Shown here: positions 32,879 through 40,749 of the stretch, in pieces
Layout of the letters: each line of letters begins with the position of its first letter
Numbering within the stretch: position 1 is the first letter of the stretch
Source of the DNA: Candidatus Bipolaricaulota bacterium
Lineage (GTDB): Bacteria > Bipolaricaulota > Bipolaricaulia > UBA7950 > UBA9294
Assembly: GCA_028278555.1 (NCBI GenBank)
Contig: JANQEA010000008.1
Span: forward strand, 1-64,000
Length of the DNA stretch: 64,000 nt
Direction of reading: 5' to 3'
Program-made: the position numbers and the translations under genes
Notes under the pieces: model-generated
Seen by the model: only the letters and a program-made list of their open reading frames with translations
The model's database searches: none
Told to the model about the DNA's origin: nothing

Positions 32879-33829
32879 ATGAACCGCCGCATTCCGATGC
32901 TCAACATAATGGTCGATCGGGAGATGAATGACCCGGTCGCCCAGTGGGCGCGCCACTTCCGTCACGTTCCGTACGAGGCTGTCCATGTCCCGGGCGGAGA
33001 GGTGATTCCGAGCTTCGAAGGGTTCACGCATCTGATTGTCAGCGGGTCCGAGGCCTCGACGACGGATCCCCAGCCTTGGATGGACCGGGCGGCGGATCTC
33101 ATCCGCGAGGCAGCCGAGTCGGGCGTACCGATCCTGGGGAACTGCTTCGGGCATCAGATGATTGTCTGGAGCCTGTCCGGGCCCGACTTCACGCGGCGTG
33201 CGCCACGGCCCGAGGTGGGCTGGATCGAGGCGAGCATCGTCGTGGATGACCCGTTGCTTGCCGGAGTGCCGCGAGCATGGCACGCTTTCGCCTTCCACTT
33301 GGACGAGGTTTGCAATCTCCCGCCGCCTTGGAGGACACTTGCCTCGAACGATGCCTGTGCCCACCAGGCCATCCGGTTCGGCGAGAGGCCGATCTGGGGA
33401 ATCCAGCCGCATCCCGAGATCTCGCCCGAGGAGGGAAAGCGGTTGCTGCTCGATGCCAAGGCGTTCGTCGAGGAGAGCATGCCGGAGTTCTTGCCGCGCT
33501 TGCAGGGGGGCGTTCGGGGGACACATACCCCAATCCGCAATGCGAGGCAACGCGCAAATCACTACTCTGTAACACATGACCACCGACCAACTCATCGACC
33601 TGGCCCTACGCTCCGGCGCGTCGCTCGCGGGGATTGCCGATGCGGATGCGCTCCGCATGTCGCCATCTCAACGCGAGACCTCTCAGCAAACACTGCCCGA
33701 GGCTGCACGGGCTGTCCTCGTTCTCGCTCTCCACCACCCGAAGACGCAGCCCAAGCTGGATCACTGGGGCGGCGAAGGGGATACGCGGGGGAATCTCGCG
33801 TTGATCCGGATGGCGAGGACCATCGCTGA
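32879..33829 (+). CDS. Class I glutamine amidotransferase, copy 1, with replaced C-terminus
   Basis: The first ~210 residues are a class I amidotransferase domain like GuaA/COG0518: nucleophile Cys in LGNCFGHQ, catalytic His-Glu in IQPHPEIS, strand HLIVSGSEASTTDPQPW. It matches copy 2 (44107-44811) closely until ~33510. There the native last ~25 residues are lost and the frame runs on for ~105 codons through the promoter and out-of-frame body of QueG-like copy B, giving a meaningless basic tail. The core triad is intact, so activity is possible. GATase domains of this kind release ammonia from glutamine; the acceptor is unknown. Confidence 0.75.
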   Translation: MNRRIPMLNIMVDREMNDPVAQWARHFRHVPYEAVHVPGGEVIPSFEGFTHLIVSGSEASTTDPQPWMDRAADLIREAAESGVPILGNCFGHQMIVWSLSGPDFTRRAPRPEVGWIEASIVVDDPLLAGVPRAWHAFAFHLDEVCNLPPPWRTLASNDACAHQAIRFGERPIWGIQPHPEISPEEGKRLLLDAKAFVEESMPEFLPRLQGGVRGTHTPIRNARQRANHYSVTHDHRPTHRPGPTLRRVARGDCRCGCAPHVAISTRDLSANTARGCTGCPRSRSPPPEDAAQAGSLGRRRGYAGESRVDPDGEDHR

Positions 33830-33833
33830 ATAG
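33576..33833 (+). pseudogene. 5' fragment (copy B) of a QueG-like Fe-S protein gene
   Basis: 85 codons homologous to the start of copy C (LALRSGASLAGIADADALRM ... GGEGDTRGNLALIRMARTIAE). An in-frame TAG stands where copy C has AAG (Lys), and after two more codons the similarity is lost. The region before the ATG resembles that of copies A and C. The cysteine motifs of the family are missing, so this is a remnant. Confidence 0.85.
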
Positions 33834-33846
33834 GCCGAGGGAGTTC

Positions 33847-33890
33847 CGAGGACACACTGCCTAGCTCCGCTGCGTCGTTGAGTGTCCTCG
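33847..33890. repeat. Inverted repeat after copy B
   Basis: CGAGGACAC at 33847-33855 and GTGTCCTCG at 33882-33890, 26-nt loop. From 33888 to ~34010 the + strand reads an open frame (EFIRKTYLPEFAGEIRRVRT...) with no start codon; it may be a coding relic, but no family was recognised. Confidence 0.45.
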
Positions 33891-34002
33891 AGTTCATCCG
33901 CAAAACGTATCTTCCCGAGTTTGCAGGAGAGATTCGTCGCGTACGCACGATGAAGGACGTGTTGGTTAGCTCGGTGGCGGACCAGCCCAAGGAACTGGGT
34001 GC

Positions 34003-35346
34003 TCAGAACAAGATCTCGTCGATGACTTCCATGCGAACTTCGAAGTCCTGAAGCTGGTTGGTGCTGCCCTCTAGGCGAAGAGAGTAGATGTACTGCGCTG
34101 ACGGAAACAAGCCTCGGGAACCCATGGATCTCGTGAACCAAAGCGCGATGGATAGGGAGAACCCGGCAAGATCGAGGCCATCCACCGATGTCGTTTCACC
34201 CAGACTATCTTCCCACACACGCAGCTGTTCATACGCGCCCTGAAGGGCTGCCGGAAGGCCATCTGTTGGGTACTGTCTACTACCTCCCTCAGGGATGACC
34301 TCATAGGGCACGATCGATTGCTCATAGACAGAGTCGCGAACTAGCGCCCATACGACTTCTGGAATCTGATCCCGCGGCACTTCGTACCAGACCAGGTTGA
34401 CGTTCAGATAGACGGTGAGCCGAATAGCGTAGATTGCCTCCTTCCCATGGTTGGTCACCTCCAATACCGTCCATGAAGGCTCCCCGGCCAGTTCAGCCTC
34501 AACCATGGGGGAGGTTGTCTCCAAGGAGAGTTTGACGAGTCGCCGGTTGTCGCTCATGTACATCCCCGTGATCACAACAAGAAGCAGCGTCAGGACGAGC
34601 GTAGAGGCAGTACCGATCATTTCAACGGACTTGCTAAGTCGTGGCTCAGAGAGAACAGGCCCGCGGCCGACGCGATCACCTTCTGCAGCCTGTGACGCAC
34701 GTCTCCGGGCAAGCAGCCCAAGTGCTGCGCCGCTTCCTGTGCTCAAAGAGAGCAGGATCGCCACGCCTATCCAGATCGCCAGAGCAAGAGAGATGGGCAG
34801 ATCGTAGTAGAACACCCATTGGGTTACAGGCCAGAAGTCCAGATATCCAAGACTGGGAATAGCGCAGAGGGCCAGGAGCAGCTGCCCCAGGAGCAGCCCA
34901 GCAACGCCCCCAAGCGCACCAAGTGCGGCATCTGCTCTACCAGCATCCCCGCTCTTTGCCTCTTCGGCTATCGCCGCTAGCGTGCCTACGACCAAGAACG
35001 CATACAGCAGCGTCACTTCTGGATAGAGTCCCAAGTAGACGACGAGCGAAACCGCACAAGTTCCCGCTACTGCGCTCACTCCCGCCAGAACCAGTCCCTG
35101 AGAGCGGGAGATCCGCTCCAGGCGTACCAAGAAAAGAGCCGGTATTGCGGACACCAATGCGGCAAGGGGCGCAGAGAGAAGTACAAGGAGGCTCTCTGAG
35201 TGCACTAGGTGCGCGACTCCAATGATCGAAAGCATCAGTCCCAGTGCAATTGCCGAACCAAGAAGGCCAGCCGATGCGACGCGGCAAAATAGTCGAACGC
35301 CAGGAGACACTTCAGCCCTCCTACATCTTGAATCCCACTCCATCAT
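34003..35346 (-). CDS. Multi-pass membrane protein with extracytoplasmic C-terminal domain, unknown
   Basis: 447 aa, ATG 35346 or 35343. About six hydrophobic helices fall in the first ~215 residues (GLLGSAIALGLMLSIIGVAH; LLVLLSAPLAALVSAIPALFLV; LAGVSAVAGTCAVSLVVYLG; and others), a basic loop, then one more helix (TLVLTLLLVVITGMYM, ~250) and a ~180-residue domain that looks beta-rich (TVLEVTNHGKEAIYAIRLTVY, a CARDB/FxLD-like strand pattern). No family was recognised. It stands alone between QueG-like copies B and C, by eye at lower GC than the surroundings, which fits acquired cargo. Confidence 0.6.
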   Translation of the reverse strand: MMEWDSRCRRAEVSPGVRLFCRVASAGLLGSAIALGLMLSIIGVAHLVHSESLLVLLSAPLAALVSAIPALFLVRLERISRSQGLVLAGVSAVAGTCAVSLVVYLGLYPEVTLLYAFLVVGTLAAIAEEAKSGDAGRADAALGALGGVAGLLLGQLLLALCAIPSLGYLDFWPVTQWVFYYDLPISLALAIWIGVAILLSLSTGSGAALGLLARRRASQAAEGDRVGRGPVLSEPRLSKSVEMIGTASTLVLTLLLVVITGMYMSDNRRLVKLSLETTSPMVEAELAGEPSWTVLEVTNHGKEAIYAIRLTVYLNVNLVWYEVPRDQIPEVVWALVRDSVYEQSIVPYEVIPEGGSRQYPTDGLPAALQGAYEQLRVWEDSLGETTSVDGLDLAGFSLSIALWFTRSMGSRGLFPSAQYIYSLRLEGSTNQLQDFEVRMEVIDEILF

Positions 35347-35642
35347 ATCACGTGCTCTCGACCTCGATTTGGAAGCGTAGTTACTCGCTTCGCGTGCATA
35401 TGACTTGCACGACGTTGCTTGTCACTGGCCGAATCCCGTGCGAGGGTTGCCTGCTTGGCTCTGAGATCGGCGAGACGCAGACCTGGTGCCTGAATCAGGG
35501 GAACGGAGACAGGCCGTACTTCTGAAATGGCGGATGAGCAGCGAGAAGGTCGCCCAAGACGCGATCCGAGGCTTGAGAGAGTCGAGGGACAATGCCCCAA
35601 CCCCGATGCGAAGCCCCGCCTCACCCGCTACCCTGTAACCCA

Positions 35643-36308
35643 ATGAACACCCACTGTCTCGTAGATCTCGCTCTGCGCTCCGGCGTGTTGCTCGCGGGGA
35701 TTGCCGATGCGGATGCGCTCCGCATGTCACCGTCTCATCGTGAGACGACTCAGCAGACACTGCCCGAGACCGCGCGGTCTGTCCTGGTCCTCGCTCTCCA
35801 CCACCCGATGACGAAGCCGGAACTGGATCACTGGGGCGGCGAAGGGGATACGCGTGGGAATCTCTCGTTGATCCTTACGGCTAAGATAGTCGCCGAAAAG
35901 GCCGGGTCTGAGCTGGGGATTCGTCCCGTGCCGCTCGGCTACCAGCCGGAGCAGGGGACGTTCCTCAAGGATGCGGCCGTCCTCGCGGGGCTCGGCGTGA
36001 TCGGCAAGAACAACCTCCTCATCACGCCGGAGTACGGATCTCGGGTTCGACTGAAGGCGTTGGCGCTCGAAACCGAACTGCCGCCGACCGAAGGCCGGGC
36101 GGACTTCGATCCGTGTTCGTCCTGCGCGGCGCCTTGCTTGACGGCCTGCCCGCAAGAAGCCTTCGCGAGCGGTACCTACGACCGCGCCCAATGCCGGATC
36201 CAGATGACCATCGACGAGGCGACGCCCCTCGATCCCGCCGACCCCGACGGCTACAACATCTCCTACTGCCGCTTCTGCGAAACCGCTTGTCCCGTCGGAA
36301 GAACCTAG
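35643..36308 (+). CDS. QueG-like double [4Fe-4S] protein, intact copy C
   Basis: 221 aa. Two cysteine clusters near the C-terminus, CSSCAAPCLTACP (~157-169) and YCRFCETACPVG, can bind two [4Fe-4S] clusters as in epoxyqueuosine reductase; the middle has the family segment PLGYQPEQGTFLKDAAVLAGLGVIGKNN. It is shorter than true QueG (~350-380 aa) and belongs to the compact QueG-like ferredoxin-type group of unknown reaction. TACCCT ends ~11 bp before the ATG, so translation may be leaderless. It is the only complete one of four copies in 8 kb. The 296-bp gap before it shows nothing I can assign. Confidence 0.82.
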   Translation: MNTHCLVDLALRSGVLLAGIADADALRMSPSHRETTQQTLPETARSVLVLALHHPMTKPELDHWGGEGDTRGNLSLILTAKIVAEKAGSELGIRPVPLGYQPEQGTFLKDAAVLAGLGVIGKNNLLITPEYGSRVRLKALALETELPPTEGRADFDPCSSCAAPCLTACPQEAFASGTYDRAQCRIQMTIDEATPLDPADPDGYNISYCRFCETACPVGRT

Positions 36309-36426
36309 CCTCGAGGTATCCCGCTCCATAAGTGGATGCGCTGGTCGCCAATTGGCTAGATGCCTACAATGGCCGGGAACGCCACACCGAAACGCACGGA
36401 TCTGTGATCTCGAGGAAGGAGGACGA

Positions 36427-36924
36427 ATGAAGGAAGCGATCCTGGTTCTCTTGCTGGGTCTGGCTGCGGTGGGTTTGTGGCTGGGTGTCTCTTCGACGAT
36501 TTCCGACCACGGTGATCAACAGGATTGGCTGTTCCTGCAAAGCGCCTCCAGCGGTACCTATGACGGCAGCCGCCTCACTCTCGATGGCGTCGTTCACACG
36601 GTCGCGTTCACCGATCGTCCTGCGAGAGAGGTCACGCATGTGACCAACGACGCATTCGCTCGTGCCTGGGATGCGGGAGCGAACAGCTTCGCGGACGATC
36701 CGCCGAATGCTGCTCTGGCCTACGATGTCGGAGATGCAACCGGCCACGCCATCCTGGAGCTCGACGGGATCGAGGTGGAGGGTGACAGCGTGTCTTATGC
36801 CGTCGCCGTTCTCGAAGGGGATCTACCGATAGGGCCGTTCGACCAGACCTCACTCGTCATCGACCCACTGGGCGCCATCTTCCCCTCAGACCAGAATGGG
36901 CACTCGGACAGCAACGACAGCTAG
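36427..36924 (+). CDS. Exported protein, SDRP-motif family, paralogue 1
   Basis: 165 aa from ATG 36427 (AAGGAGGA upstream). N-terminal hydrophobic segment AILVLLLGLAAVGLWLGV, then a beta-rich domain with the recognisable pattern LFLQSASSGTYDGSRLTLDG ... VAFTDRPAREV ... FADDPPNAALAY ... LEGDLP. This domain (FTDRP/SDRP and DDPPNA motifs) is found in many secreted bacterial proteins with no known function. Its first ~60 bases, ribosome-binding site included, closely match those of the next gene 62 bp downstream, so the pair arose by tandem duplication. Confidence 0.65.
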   Translation: MKEAILVLLLGLAAVGLWLGVSSTISDHGDQQDWLFLQSASSGTYDGSRLTLDGVVHTVAFTDRPAREVTHVTNDAFARAWDAGANSFADDPPNAALAYDVGDATGHAILELDGIEVEGDSVSYAVAVLEGDLPIGPFDQTSLVIDPLGAIFPSDQNGHSDSNDS

Positions 36925-36986
36925 GACGATGAAGGATCGCCGCGCCGGACCTGTCTGGCCATGTGGTCCTGCGAAAGGGAGGACGA

Positions 36987-37829
36987 ATGAAGGGATTGAT
37001 CCTGGTTCTTCTGCTGGGGCTGACAGCGGTCGGTCTCGGACTGGGGCTTCGATCGACCGATGGGGATGCGGTGTTGCTGGATACATCGCCGGGACCGAGT
37101 GTCGCGAGCTACTTGTACACCCAGTCGGCCACCGAAGGAAGCTTCGAGCAGGATGCAGCCGGTGCAACCACGCTTGTGCTCGAAGGCGTCTCGCCCCTGA
37201 CCATCGCGTTCACGGATCGTCCGATCCGCGACGCGCACGACATGCGAACTGTCAGCTTCGTCAACGACTTCGCTCTTCTGTTCGCCGGAGACCCGCCGAA
37301 CGCCGAGTTGAGCTTCGAGAGCGAAGATGGATCCCACGGCTCGGCCATCCTCATCCTCAGCGACCCGGCCTACGACGAGTCCGCTGGCACGCTGAGCTAC
37401 GGAGCCGTTCCGATTCCGCTTGATGGAAGCGATGGCGTGAGCCTTCCACAGACCTTCGGTCGAGCAAACCTGTTCATCGACGATGGCTCGACGACGTGGA
37501 AGATCTCGGGAACCGTGGCCAATCCCGACGGGAAGCCGCTGACTCTGGTGACCATCACCGCCATCACGGCGTCGGACATGTCCGGAGATGGAGACCCGAG
37601 CGGAACGACCACGACCACCGATGGGAACGGGGCGTTCAGTCTCTCGGTCCCCATGGCTGCGGGGAGCTCGACGACGATCACCATCCAAGGGAAGAAGGTC
37701 TCCGTCCCGGTTCCCGGGGATACGTCTGTGGCGCTTGCGTTCACCAAGAAGGGGTACAACACCGTCAAGAAGACCGTGTCCAGCGCGACCTCCGACCTGA
37801 CGATCACCCTCTCGCCGACCGGCGGCTGA
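36987..37829 (+). CDS. Exported protein, SDRP-motif family, paralogue 2 with added C-terminal domain
   Basis: 280 aa from ATG 36987 (GGGAGGA upstream). Same export segment (LILVLLLGLTAVGLGLGL) and same domain (YLYTQSATEGSFEQ ... IAFTDRPIRDAHDM ... AGDPPNAELSF ... YGAVPIPLDG) as its neighbour. From ~175 it carries a carboxypeptidase-regulatory-like/Ig module (WKISGTVANPDGKPLTLVTI ... GAFSLSVPMAAGSSTTITI ... KKGYNTVKKTV) absent from paralogue 1. Probably surface-exposed; function unknown. Confidence 0.68.
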   Translation: MKGLILVLLLGLTAVGLGLGLRSTDGDAVLLDTSPGPSVASYLYTQSATEGSFEQDAAGATTLVLEGVSPLTIAFTDRPIRDAHDMRTVSFVNDFALLFAGDPPNAELSFESEDGSHGSAILILSDPAYDESAGTLSYGAVPIPLDGSDGVSLPQTFGRANLFIDDGSTTWKISGTVANPDGKPLTLVTITAITASDMSGDGDPSGTTTTTDGNGAFSLSVPMAAGSSTTITIQGKKVSVPVPGDTSVALAFTKKGYNTVKKTVSSATSDLTITLSPTGG

Positions 37830-37865
37830 CGAGGCTTCAGGCCATGGAACTTGAAGCTACCGCGC

Positions 37866-37893
37866 TTGACATCCGTACGCTTTCGCGTACGCT
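37866..37893 (+). promoter_or_regulatory. Promoter with embedded operator of the YefM/YoeB module
   Basis: TTGACA, 16-bp spacer, TACGCT. The spacer and -10 box hold a perfect inverted repeat CGTACGC-tttc-GCGTACG (37874-37891). YefM-type antitoxins bind short palindromes in their own promoters, so this is the probable autoregulatory site. Confidence 0.65.
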
Positions 37894-37914
37894 GGCTAGT
37901 CGGGAGGAGTTCCT

Positions 37915-38157
37915 ATGACATCTATCAAAGCAACGGACGCACGCGCCAAGCTGTACAGGTTGCTCGACGAAGTGGCCGAATCCCACGAGCCGGTCGTCAT
38001 TACCGGCAAGCGCTCGAATGCTGTGCTCGTTTCCGAAGAGGACTGGCGATCGATCCAGGAGACGCTTCACCTCCTCTCTGTTCCCGGCATGCGAGAGTCG
38101 ATCCAGGAGGGCCTGAAGACGCCGGTCGATAAGTGTTCGGAAGACCTGGGCTGGTGA
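37915..38157 (+). CDS. yefM: YefM/Phd-family antitoxin
   Basis: 80 aa. The N-terminal DNA-binding part MTSIKATDARAKLYRLLDEVAES with EPVVITGKRSNAVLVSEEDW is the classic Phd/YefM fold; the tail (LHLLSVPGMRESIQEGL) is the toxin-neutralising region. GGAGGAG precedes the ATG. It overlaps the toxin gene by four bases. It binds YoeB and represses the operon through the CGTACGC repeat (family knowledge plus inference). Confidence 0.92.
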   Translation: MTSIKATDARAKLYRLLDEVAESHEPVVITGKRSNAVLVSEEDWRSIQETLHLLSVPGMRESIQEGLKTPVDKCSEDLGW

Positions 38158-38417
38158 GCTGGAAGGTCGTTTTCACGAAGCAGGCGCAGAAGGACGCGCG
38201 CAAACTGGCGGCCGCCGGCCTGAGACCGAAGGCTGAAGAACTCCTCGCCATTCTCCGAGAGGATCCGTGGCGATCGCCTCCTCCGCTCGAGAAGCTGCTC
38301 GGTGACCTTGCGGGCGCCTACTCTCGGCGGATCAACATCCAGCACCGGCTTGTCTATCAAATCATCGAGAGCGATCGGATCGTCAAGGTCCTGCGCATGT
38401 GGACGCACTACGAGTGA
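38154..38417 (+). CDS. yoeB: YoeB-family mRNA interferase toxin
   Basis: 87 aa from the GTG at 38154, in the antitoxin stop codon (GTGA overlap). Conserved YoeB start SWKVVFTKQAQKDARKLAAAG, middle ILREDPWRSPPPLEKLLGDL and AYSRRINIQHRLVYQI, and the C-terminal catalytic pair His-Tyr in MWTHYE. YoeB cuts mRNA in the ribosomal A site. All key residues are present, so the module looks functional. Confidence 0.92.
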   Translation: MSWKVVFTKQAQKDARKLAAAGLRPKAEELLAILREDPWRSPPPLEKLLGDLAGAYSRRINIQHRLVYQIIESDRIVKVLRMWTHYE

Positions 38418-38582
38418 TGCCGGACATGCTCTCCAGAGGATCCGAGCGGAGCCTGGGTCTGCAGTCCACATCTTTGCCCCGGAGCTGAAGAAGCGATTGC
38501 CCGGTCCTTGGAACCCAGTTCAGCGTGGCACTCGACGGACCTCGGGACTGGTGTCCCCCGGTTAAATATCCTGCACGGCCTC

Positions 38583-38610
38583 TTGATAACGCAATTTAGA
38601 ATTGTACATT
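38583..38610 (+). promoter_or_regulatory. Promoter for the C45 hydrolase gene
   Basis: TTGATA, 16-bp spacer, TACATT in an unusually AT-rich stretch ~65 bp before the start codon. The rest of the 257-bp gap shows no gene. Confidence 0.5.
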
Positions 38611-38674
38611 CGCTGCATCGGCAACTCGCGCGAGACGCCGGCGACATCTCCGGGAAGCGTACGGGAGGAACGAC

Positions 38675-39682
38675 ATGCATCAGATCGAAATCGCGGGGAC
38701 CTATGAGGAACTCGGCCGCGCCTTCGGCGAGATTGTCGCAGAACGGAGGCTCAACGAGTGGTGGCGAGAGCCAAGTCGGGAGGCGCTCGAGTTCGTCAAG
38801 GCGTGCGAGGGTGCCGTGGCGGAACACGCGCCAGGCTACTTGGACGAGCTTCGAGCCTTAGCTGAGGCCACCGATGCCGACTACGACGTGGTCTTGGCGA
38901 ACATGCTCGTCGTTGCCTTTGCTGAGAAGGCGTCCTGCAACGTCGTGGCTGTGTCGGGGAAGCAGACGGCGAATGGCCGCACGCTCTTCGCGAGGAATCA
39001 CGATTGGATCGATGAGGACATGGAGCATGTCAGGTGCTACCGCACGTCGCCGGCGAATGGCATCCGCCACATGGCGTTCGGCTTCGCGGATCCGGGTCGG
39101 TACGACGGCCTGAACGAGGCAGGATTGGCGATCGGCGGATCGTCGATCCCGTTCTACACGGGGAAGCGGAAGCCCGGGCTGCGGATGAACGTTGTCACCA
39201 GGTGGGTCTTGGATACATGCCCCGACGTGATGTCGGCGGTGGACTTCATGAAGCGCATCCCCCACATGGAGGGGATCGCATACCTCCTGGCAGACAAGAG
39301 CGGTCTCATCGCACGTGTTGAGGCGGCGCCGGAGGGTGTCGAAGTCGCGATCAGCGGCGATGGCGCTCTCTACACAGTGAATCTGTTCCAGGCGCCATCG
39401 ATGGAGTCGCTGAATCGGGTTCCGGAAGATGACGTGAGCCACGCCTACCGGCGCCGGATTGACGCCTGGATTGAAGAGCACAAGGGGCGGATCGACAGCC
39501 CTTCGACGATGGCCTTCTGTAGCGACCACGACCAGGGGATCTGTGATCATGGGGCTCACATGGGCGTTCCGGGTGGAACCATCTATTCCTGGGTCGGGGA
39601 GCTGGGAGAGGGTGAGCTCCATCTGGCTCATGGCCGCCCGTGCGAGAACGAGTATCAGCTCTACAGGTTGGAATCCATGTGA
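38675..39682 (+). CDS. C45-family autoproteolytic Ntn-hydrolase (acyltransferase-like)
   Basis: 335 aa. Peptidase family C45 (isopenicillin-N acyltransferase-like): the helical start GTYEELGRAFGEIVAERRL, the autocleavage site before Cys88 (KASCNVVAV, Cys becomes the N-terminal nucleophile), then GRTLFARNHDW and the core GLNEAGLAIGGSS. GGGAGGA precedes the ATG. Relatives cleave or form amide bonds of small acyl compounds. No biosynthetic cluster surrounds it; the natural substrate is unknown. Confidence 0.85.
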   Translation: MHQIEIAGTYEELGRAFGEIVAERRLNEWWREPSREALEFVKACEGAVAEHAPGYLDELRALAEATDADYDVVLANMLVVAFAEKASCNVVAVSGKQTANGRTLFARNHDWIDEDMEHVRCYRTSPANGIRHMAFGFADPGRYDGLNEAGLAIGGSSIPFYTGKRKPGLRMNVVTRWVLDTCPDVMSAVDFMKRIPHMEGIAYLLADKSGLIARVEAAPEGVEVAISGDGALYTVNLFQAPSMESLNRVPEDDVSHAYRRRIDAWIEEHKGRIDSPSTMAFCSDHDQGICDHGAHMGVPGGTIYSWVGELGEGELHLAHGRPCENEYQLYRLESM

Positions 39683-39742
39683 TTCGGCAAGTTCGAGTTC
39701 CTCTTTCGCCGCTCACGTGAGTAGTGGCCATGACTCCGGAAC

Positions 39743-40210
39743 TCAGGGCTGCTCCACAGCCTTCTTGAGATTCTCGCCTTCTTCCTTCATGTGCTGCTTG
39801 GATGCCAGGAGCTTGCCTTCGTGGTTCTTGTTCAGTCTCTTGAACAGCCACAGAGGAAACCGGATGTACCCATCCGCGGAGAACGTACAAGATTCTTCAT
39901 CGATGGCATCGACTCTGAACGTATTGCCGGTTGCGATGATGGAGAGCGGGAACAGCGGGCGAAAGGACACCAATTCATTGGGGATGACCTTCGTGATCCG
40001 GTACTTCAACGGGTGCAAGTGCCCTTGAAGGTACTCCTCGACGTAGAGGATCGAGCCGACACGCAGCGGCTCGCCGTGCGTCCACCGCAGATCCACGTGC
40101 TCCGGATGCCACTCCTGGTAGGATTCCCGACGGCTCAGATACTCCATCAACTTGGCGTACACATCGCCAGCGCTTGCTTGGATCTCGATTGAATCCTCTA
40201 GCTTGATCAT
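39743..40210 (-). CDS. SRPBCC (START-like) ligand-binding protein
   Basis: 155 aa. Polyketide-cyclase/START-like fold: EDSIEIQASAGDVYAKLMEY at the start, WHPEHVDLRW, the central sheet LKYRITKVIPNELVSFRPLF and the long C-terminal helix HEGKLLASKQHMKEEGENLKKA. Such proteins bind hydrophobic ligands in a helix-grip cavity. GGAGGAAG precedes the ATG. It converges with the C45 hydrolase; no partner indicates the ligand. Confidence 0.75.
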   Translation of the reverse strand: MIKLEDSIEIQASAGDVYAKLMEYLSRRESYQEWHPEHVDLRWTHGEPLRVGSILYVEEYLQGHLHPLKYRITKVIPNELVSFRPLFPLSIIATGNTFRVDAIDEESCTFSADGYIRFPLWLFKRLNKNHEGKLLASKQHMKEEGENLKKAVEQP

Positions 40211-40310
40211 GGTCTTCCTCCACGCGGCCTACTCTACCGCACTGCCACCTCCTGTCACAGCGAACCCTAGTAGGCGACAAGAGGACGACGTATCCGCGTC
40301 CGCTTGTGAA

Positions 40311-40612
40311 GCGAAGGGGATACGCGGGGAACTTCGCGCTGATCCGGGCTGCGAGGACCATTGTGCGGAAAGCCCAAGCGCTTTCCGCGTCGGAGAAAGC
40401 GGCGACACGTCCTCGCCTTCTCCGGTTGGCGCAATGGCGGGGGAGGAGTTGGCGCGGAAGAGGCATTCACGTCGTGCCGCTCGGCTACCAGCCGGAGCAG
40501 GGGGCGTTCCTGAAGGATGGCGCCGCCCTTGCGGGGCTCGGCGTCATGGGGAAGAGCAATCTGCTGATTGCTCCTGAGTACGGACCTCGGGTCCGACGGA
40601 AGCCGCTATGCG
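40311..40612 (+). pseudogene. 3'-side fragment (copy D) of a QueG-like gene, split by a hairpin insert
   Basis: Starts at GCGAAGGGGATACGCG, where copy A stops, and matches copy C (GDTRGNFALIRAARTIV, then after an insert PLGYQPEQGAFLKDGAALAGLGVMGKSNLLIAPEYGPRVRRK) until ~40612. It lacks both cysteine clusters. Between the two blocks sits a ~70-bp insert with hairpin GCGGAAAGC-caa-GCGCTTTCCGC and CGGAGAA/TTCTCCG arms, which shifts the frame. The left border is itself in a hairpin (CGTATCC ... GGATACG). Confidence 0.8.
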
Positions 40613-40749
40613 TTTTCAGCGAGTTCGTTGCTGAGCTTTCATTCGGCTCACCCAACAGCACATCCAGGCAGCTGAGACCATCGGCTGTTTGAGAACTCCG
40701 CACTCCCGGCCGATCATCTGCCGATCGCCACCGAAAGGGAGCCCAACGC

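Noticed and set aside
38133..38417. Earlier ATG (38133) for the YoeB toxin
   Set aside because: It would add seven non-conserved residues; the GTG at 38154 gives the family start SWKVVF and the usual overlap with the antitoxin.
38408..38827. Minus-strand frame across the C45 hydrolase promoter
   Set aside because: Covers a clear promoter and the start of the hydrolase; no domain seen.
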